Below the pieces are notes generated by a model that made no database searches, was not told the DNA's origin, and worked only from the letters and a program-made list of their open reading frames with translations. A stretch of 8,149 bases of DNA from contig CAZFBR010000161.1 in the NCBI GenBank assembly GCA_964517215.1, forward strand, positions 1 to 8,149. The letters run 5' to 3'. A program made the position numbers and the translations under genes. Below, one piece after another: positions 6,226-8,149 of the stretch; position 1 is the first letter of the stretch, and the number at the start of each line of letters is the position of its first letter. This DNA comes from CAZFBR01 sp035353495 [NCBI: uncultured bacterium]. Lineage in GTDB: Bacteria; DAOPZR01.

Positions 6226-6262
6226 GGCGGGGGGGCGACGCCAGCCGCCGTTCCCCCCCGCC
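6226..6262 (-). terminator. GC-rich hairpin after the phosphofructokinase gene
   Basis: A perfect 10-bp stem (arms 6226-6235 and 6253-6262, GGCGGGGGGG with its complement) closes a 17-base loop a few bases past the stop codon. The minus-strand sequence after it is CTATTTG, a poor T-tract, so it may be a weak or Rho-assisted terminator or an mRNA 3'-end stabiliser. It ends just before the tRNA promoter. Confidence 0.5.
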
Positions 6263-6269
6263 GGATTGC

Positions 6270-7481
6270 CTACGGTTTCATGATTCTGGCCACTGCCGGC
6301 GCCGCCACATGCTCGCAGCGCGGCATCGTCCCGACCAGCGGCCGGGCGTAGTCGATGAACGCCGGGGTCACATCATTGGCCGAGGCGGCGATATGCTCGT
6401 CCGGCACATGCTTCGTCTCCCGCGCCACCGTCTGCAGCGGGGTGAGGATATAATCGACTGCGTAATCGCCCACCCGGCGGATGGCCACCGAACCCGTCTG
6501 GCCGGCGGCGGCAAACATCACCGCCATTTCACCCACCGCGCGCGCCTCGCGCGCGTCCACTTCGCTGACCACCCCGGCGAAACAGCGCTGCAGATAGCCA
6601 TAGGTGTCGGCCCGCACCCGCTTGATTTTCAGTTTCTCCTTGATCTCCTTGGCCAGCAGGTCGCCCAGCGCCCCGCTCCCGGAGAGCTGCACATTGCCGT
6701 GCGCGTCCTTCTCCCCGCCCAGCAGCTTGGCGGCAATCGCCTCGCCCTTGGCGTCGGAGATCCCCTCGGAGACCGCGATCACGCAGCGCCCGTTCTTCCG
6801 CATCACCGCATCGACATCAGCGCAGAACTGCTCGGAGCTGAACGGCCGTTCGGGCAGGTAGATCAGGTGCGGCCCGTCGCCGTAGTAGCGGCGGCCGAGC
6901 GCGGCGGCGGCAGTGAGGAACCCCGCATGCCGGCCCATCACCACGCCGATATAGATGCCGGGGATGGCGGCGTTGTCGAGATTGGCGCCGGCGAAGGCGG
7001 AAGCCACAAACTTCGCCGCGGAACCGAACCCCGGGCAGTGGTCGGTCACCCGCAGGTCGTTGTCGATCGTCTTCGGCACATGGATGACATTCAGGTCGTA
7101 CCCCTGCTTCTGCGATTCCTCGCTGACGATGCGGCAGGTGTCGGCGGAGTCGTTGCCGCCGCAGTAGAAAAAGTAGCGCACTCCGTGCGCCTGGAGCACG
7201 GTGAACATCTTTTGGCAGTACTCGACGTCCGGCTTGTCGCGCGTCGAAAAGAGCCCGGCCGACGGCGTCGCCGCCACCGCCTCGAGATTGGCCGCAGGGG
7301 CCATGGAGAGGTCGACGAAATTCTCATTGATCACGCCGTTGACCCCGTGCAGCGCGCCATAGACCTGCGTAATCTGCGGATAGCGCCGCGCGGTCAGCGC
7401 GACCCCGACCATGCTCTGGTTGATCACCGCCGTCGGACCGCCACCCTGCGCCACCACCGCTTTGCCCGTCAACTGTTTCAT
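6270..7481 (-). CDS. Pyrophosphate-type 6-phosphofructokinase
   Basis: Protein of 403 residues from the family that phosphorylates fructose 6-phosphate to fructose 1,6-bisphosphate in cytoplasmic glycolysis. Visible motifs are 'GGGPTAVINQS' (13-23, phosphate-donor loop), 'CGGNDSADT' (107-115), 'VPKTIDNDL' (135-143, with the catalytic Asp) and 'MGRHAGFLTAA' (182-192, substrate contact). ATP-dependent enzymes have GGDGS and a residue other than Lys before TIDND. An Asp at the position of the second Gly, together with this Lys, marks pyrophosphate users, which can run reversibly. The Asn at the usual first Asp belongs to a known subclass of longer bacterial enzymes, as far as I recall. The length of about 400 also fits. 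AGGAGG lies five bases before the chosen ATG at 7481; another ATG sits immediately upstream (7484), and a longer start at 7520 has no ribosome binding site. The preceding gene ends about 80 bp upstream, so co-transcription is possible. Confidence 0.93.
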   Translation of the reverse strand: MKQLTGKAVVAQGGGPTAVINQSMVGVALTARRYPQITQVYGALHGVNGVINENFVDLSMAPAANLEAVAATPSAGLFSTRDKPDVEYCQKMFTVLQAHGVRYFFYCGGNDSADTCRIVSEESQKQGYDLNVIHVPKTIDNDLRVTDHCPGFGSAAKFVASAFAGANLDNAAIPGIYIGVVMGRHAGFLTAAAALGRRYYGDGPHLIYLPERPFSSEQFCADVDAVMRKNGRCVIAVSEGISDAKGEAIAAKLLGGEKDAHGNVQLSGSGALGDLLAKEIKEKLKIKRVRADTYGYLQRCFAGVVSEVDAREARAVGEMAVMFAAAGQTGSVAIRRVGDYAVDYILTPLQTVARETKHVPDEHIAASANDVTPAFIDYARPLVGTMPRCEHVAAPAVARIMKP

Positions 7482-7560
7482 CATACCCTCCTGGTTGCAT
7501 GCAGTATTTTCATCGTGCACCCGTGTACCGGTTGTTTTGTACTTGATGGCCTCTGCCCTG

Positions 7561-8149
7561 TCAAACGGCAGCGGCCAGCTGCGCGCGCAGGTACGGGAAC
7601 TGCTCCGCCATGCCCGCGCGCCAGTCCGCCTCGGCCGCCGGCGCGCCCGCCTGCAGCGACCGCCATTCCGCCACCAGAAAGGCGCAGATGAATCCGCCCG
7701 CCGCGCCGGTCGCGCGGTTCCGCCACAGTTCCGGCCCGCCCTGCTCCCAGCGGTCGAGTTCCGCCCGCAGCTCCGTTAGGGCCGCGCGGACCGCCGCCGG
7801 CTGCCACGGCATCGGCGCCGCCTGCAGGTCGATTGCCACCGGCGGACGCTGCGCCAGTTCGCGCAGGTCGCGGCACGGCAGGGTGAGCAGCGTATCGTCA
7901 TTCACCCGGTACGCGCGCGCCACCCGGCGGGCGACATAATCGTTCATCCAGCCGGCGTACTGGCGCAGCAGCGGATCGGAGAGCGGTGTGCCATCCACGT
8001 GGCGCAGCAGCAGGGCCTGCCGTTCCCCCGTATCGGGTGGCGTGAACCGGCCCGTTTCCGCAATCATCATCCGGTGCGAGCGCGTGCCGCGGGCATAAAC
8101 CCGCCCGGCGGGATAGGCGTAATCGACCCCCACGAACCACAGCTCGCGC
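7561..8149 (-). CDS. C-terminal part of a MptE/MAF-type (DUF115-like) protein, partial
   Basis: The frame is open through the right edge of the window, so about 196 C-terminal residues are seen and the true start lies outside. The first residues visible read 'RELWFVGVDYAYPAGRVYARG', which resembles the 'VGxDLxY..G..HA.G' strand of DUF115 / motility-accessory-factor proteins (6-hydroxymethylpterin diphosphokinase MptE-like; many act with glycosylation genes). The rest is Ala-, Arg- and Leu-rich and helical, with 'ADWRAGMAEQFPYLRAQLAA' near the end, and shows no other motif I can name. The GTG at 8133 is unlikely to be the start, because coding-like sequence continues upstream. The family assignment is tentative; the reality of the coding region is well supported by its length and codon pattern. 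Confidence 0.6.
   Translation of the reverse strand, partial: RELWFVGVDYAYPAGRVYARGTRSHRMMIAETGRFTPPDTGERQALLLRHVDGTPLSDPLLRQYAGWMNDYVARRVARAYRVNDDTLLTLPCRDLRELAQRPPVAIDLQAAPMPWQPAAVRAALTELRAELDRWEQGGPELWRNRATGAAGGFICAFLVAEWRSLQAGAPAAEADWRAGMAEQFPYLRAQLAAAV

Noticed and set aside
7500-7520. Phosphofructokinase start at 7520
   Set aside because: The extra 13 residues have no Shine-Dalgarno site and span the AGGAGG that serves the ATG at 7481.
6213-7691. Long plus-strand open frame of 492 codons opposite the phosphofructokinase gene
   Set aside because: It mirrors the GC-rich codon pattern of the minus-strand enzyme, is rich in His and Arg without motifs, and covers the tRNA promoter and a hairpin.
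1-8149. CRISPR array, insertion-sequence ends or rRNA
   Set aside because: No regularly spaced repeats, terminal inverted repeats flanking a transposase, or rRNA-like stretches were seen by eye.

Overview
This is a bacterial chromosomal window in which every gene I can support lies on the minus strand, so the layout is read from the right end (8149) to the left end (1). Base composition splits it in two. From about 2100 to 8149 the DNA is GC-rich, strongly so beyond about 3780. From 1 to about 2100 it is clearly AT-rich with different codon use, which suggests recent acquisition. The organism cannot be fixed from the sequence alone. A pyrophosphate-type phosphofructokinase of the 'GGNDS' class, very canonical sigma-70-type promoters (TTGACA/TACAAT) in GC-rich DNA, and a TM-anchored protein with acidic Ala/Gly/Glu linkers would suit the Planctomycetota-Verrucomicrobiota-Lentisphaerota group (for example Victivallales). 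That is an inference from general resemblance.

Right part, 4071-8149, is housekeeping-like. It begins with the C-terminal part of a protein cut by the window edge (a tentative MptE/MAF-type, DUF115-like protein). Next come a pyrophosphate-dependent 6-phosphofructokinase, a GC-rich hairpin, a tRNA-Thr(GGT) with its own promoter, and a 636-residue membrane-anchored protein with low-complexity linkers and a TPR-like tail, closed by a clear intrinsic terminator. The tRNA and the 636-residue gene are only 43 bp apart with no terminator visible between them.

Middle part, about 2200-4020, is a decayed integration module. A strong promoter and a structured leader of about 115 nt precede an intact 90-residue MerR/excisionase-type HTH protein. 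A tyrosine recombinase pseudogene follows, its start codon overlapping the HTH stop (ATGA). Arm-type, core-binding and catalytic segments are all recognisable, but they are broken by three in-frame TGA codons and several frameshifts.

Left part, 1-2100, holds the most interesting content: three overlapping AT-rich genes behind one good promoter and Shine-Dalgarno site. They encode (i) a winged-helix plus PD-(D/E)XK nuclease-like protein of 280 residues, (ii) an unfamiliar protein of about 231 residues with a possible E-x-E variant of the restriction-endonuclease fold, and (iii) a 152-residue HNH-like protein. Order, overlaps, foreign composition and position beside a dead integrase make a restriction-type or other anti-phage defence cassette the leading hypothesis. 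This is inference; no function is proven by the sequence.
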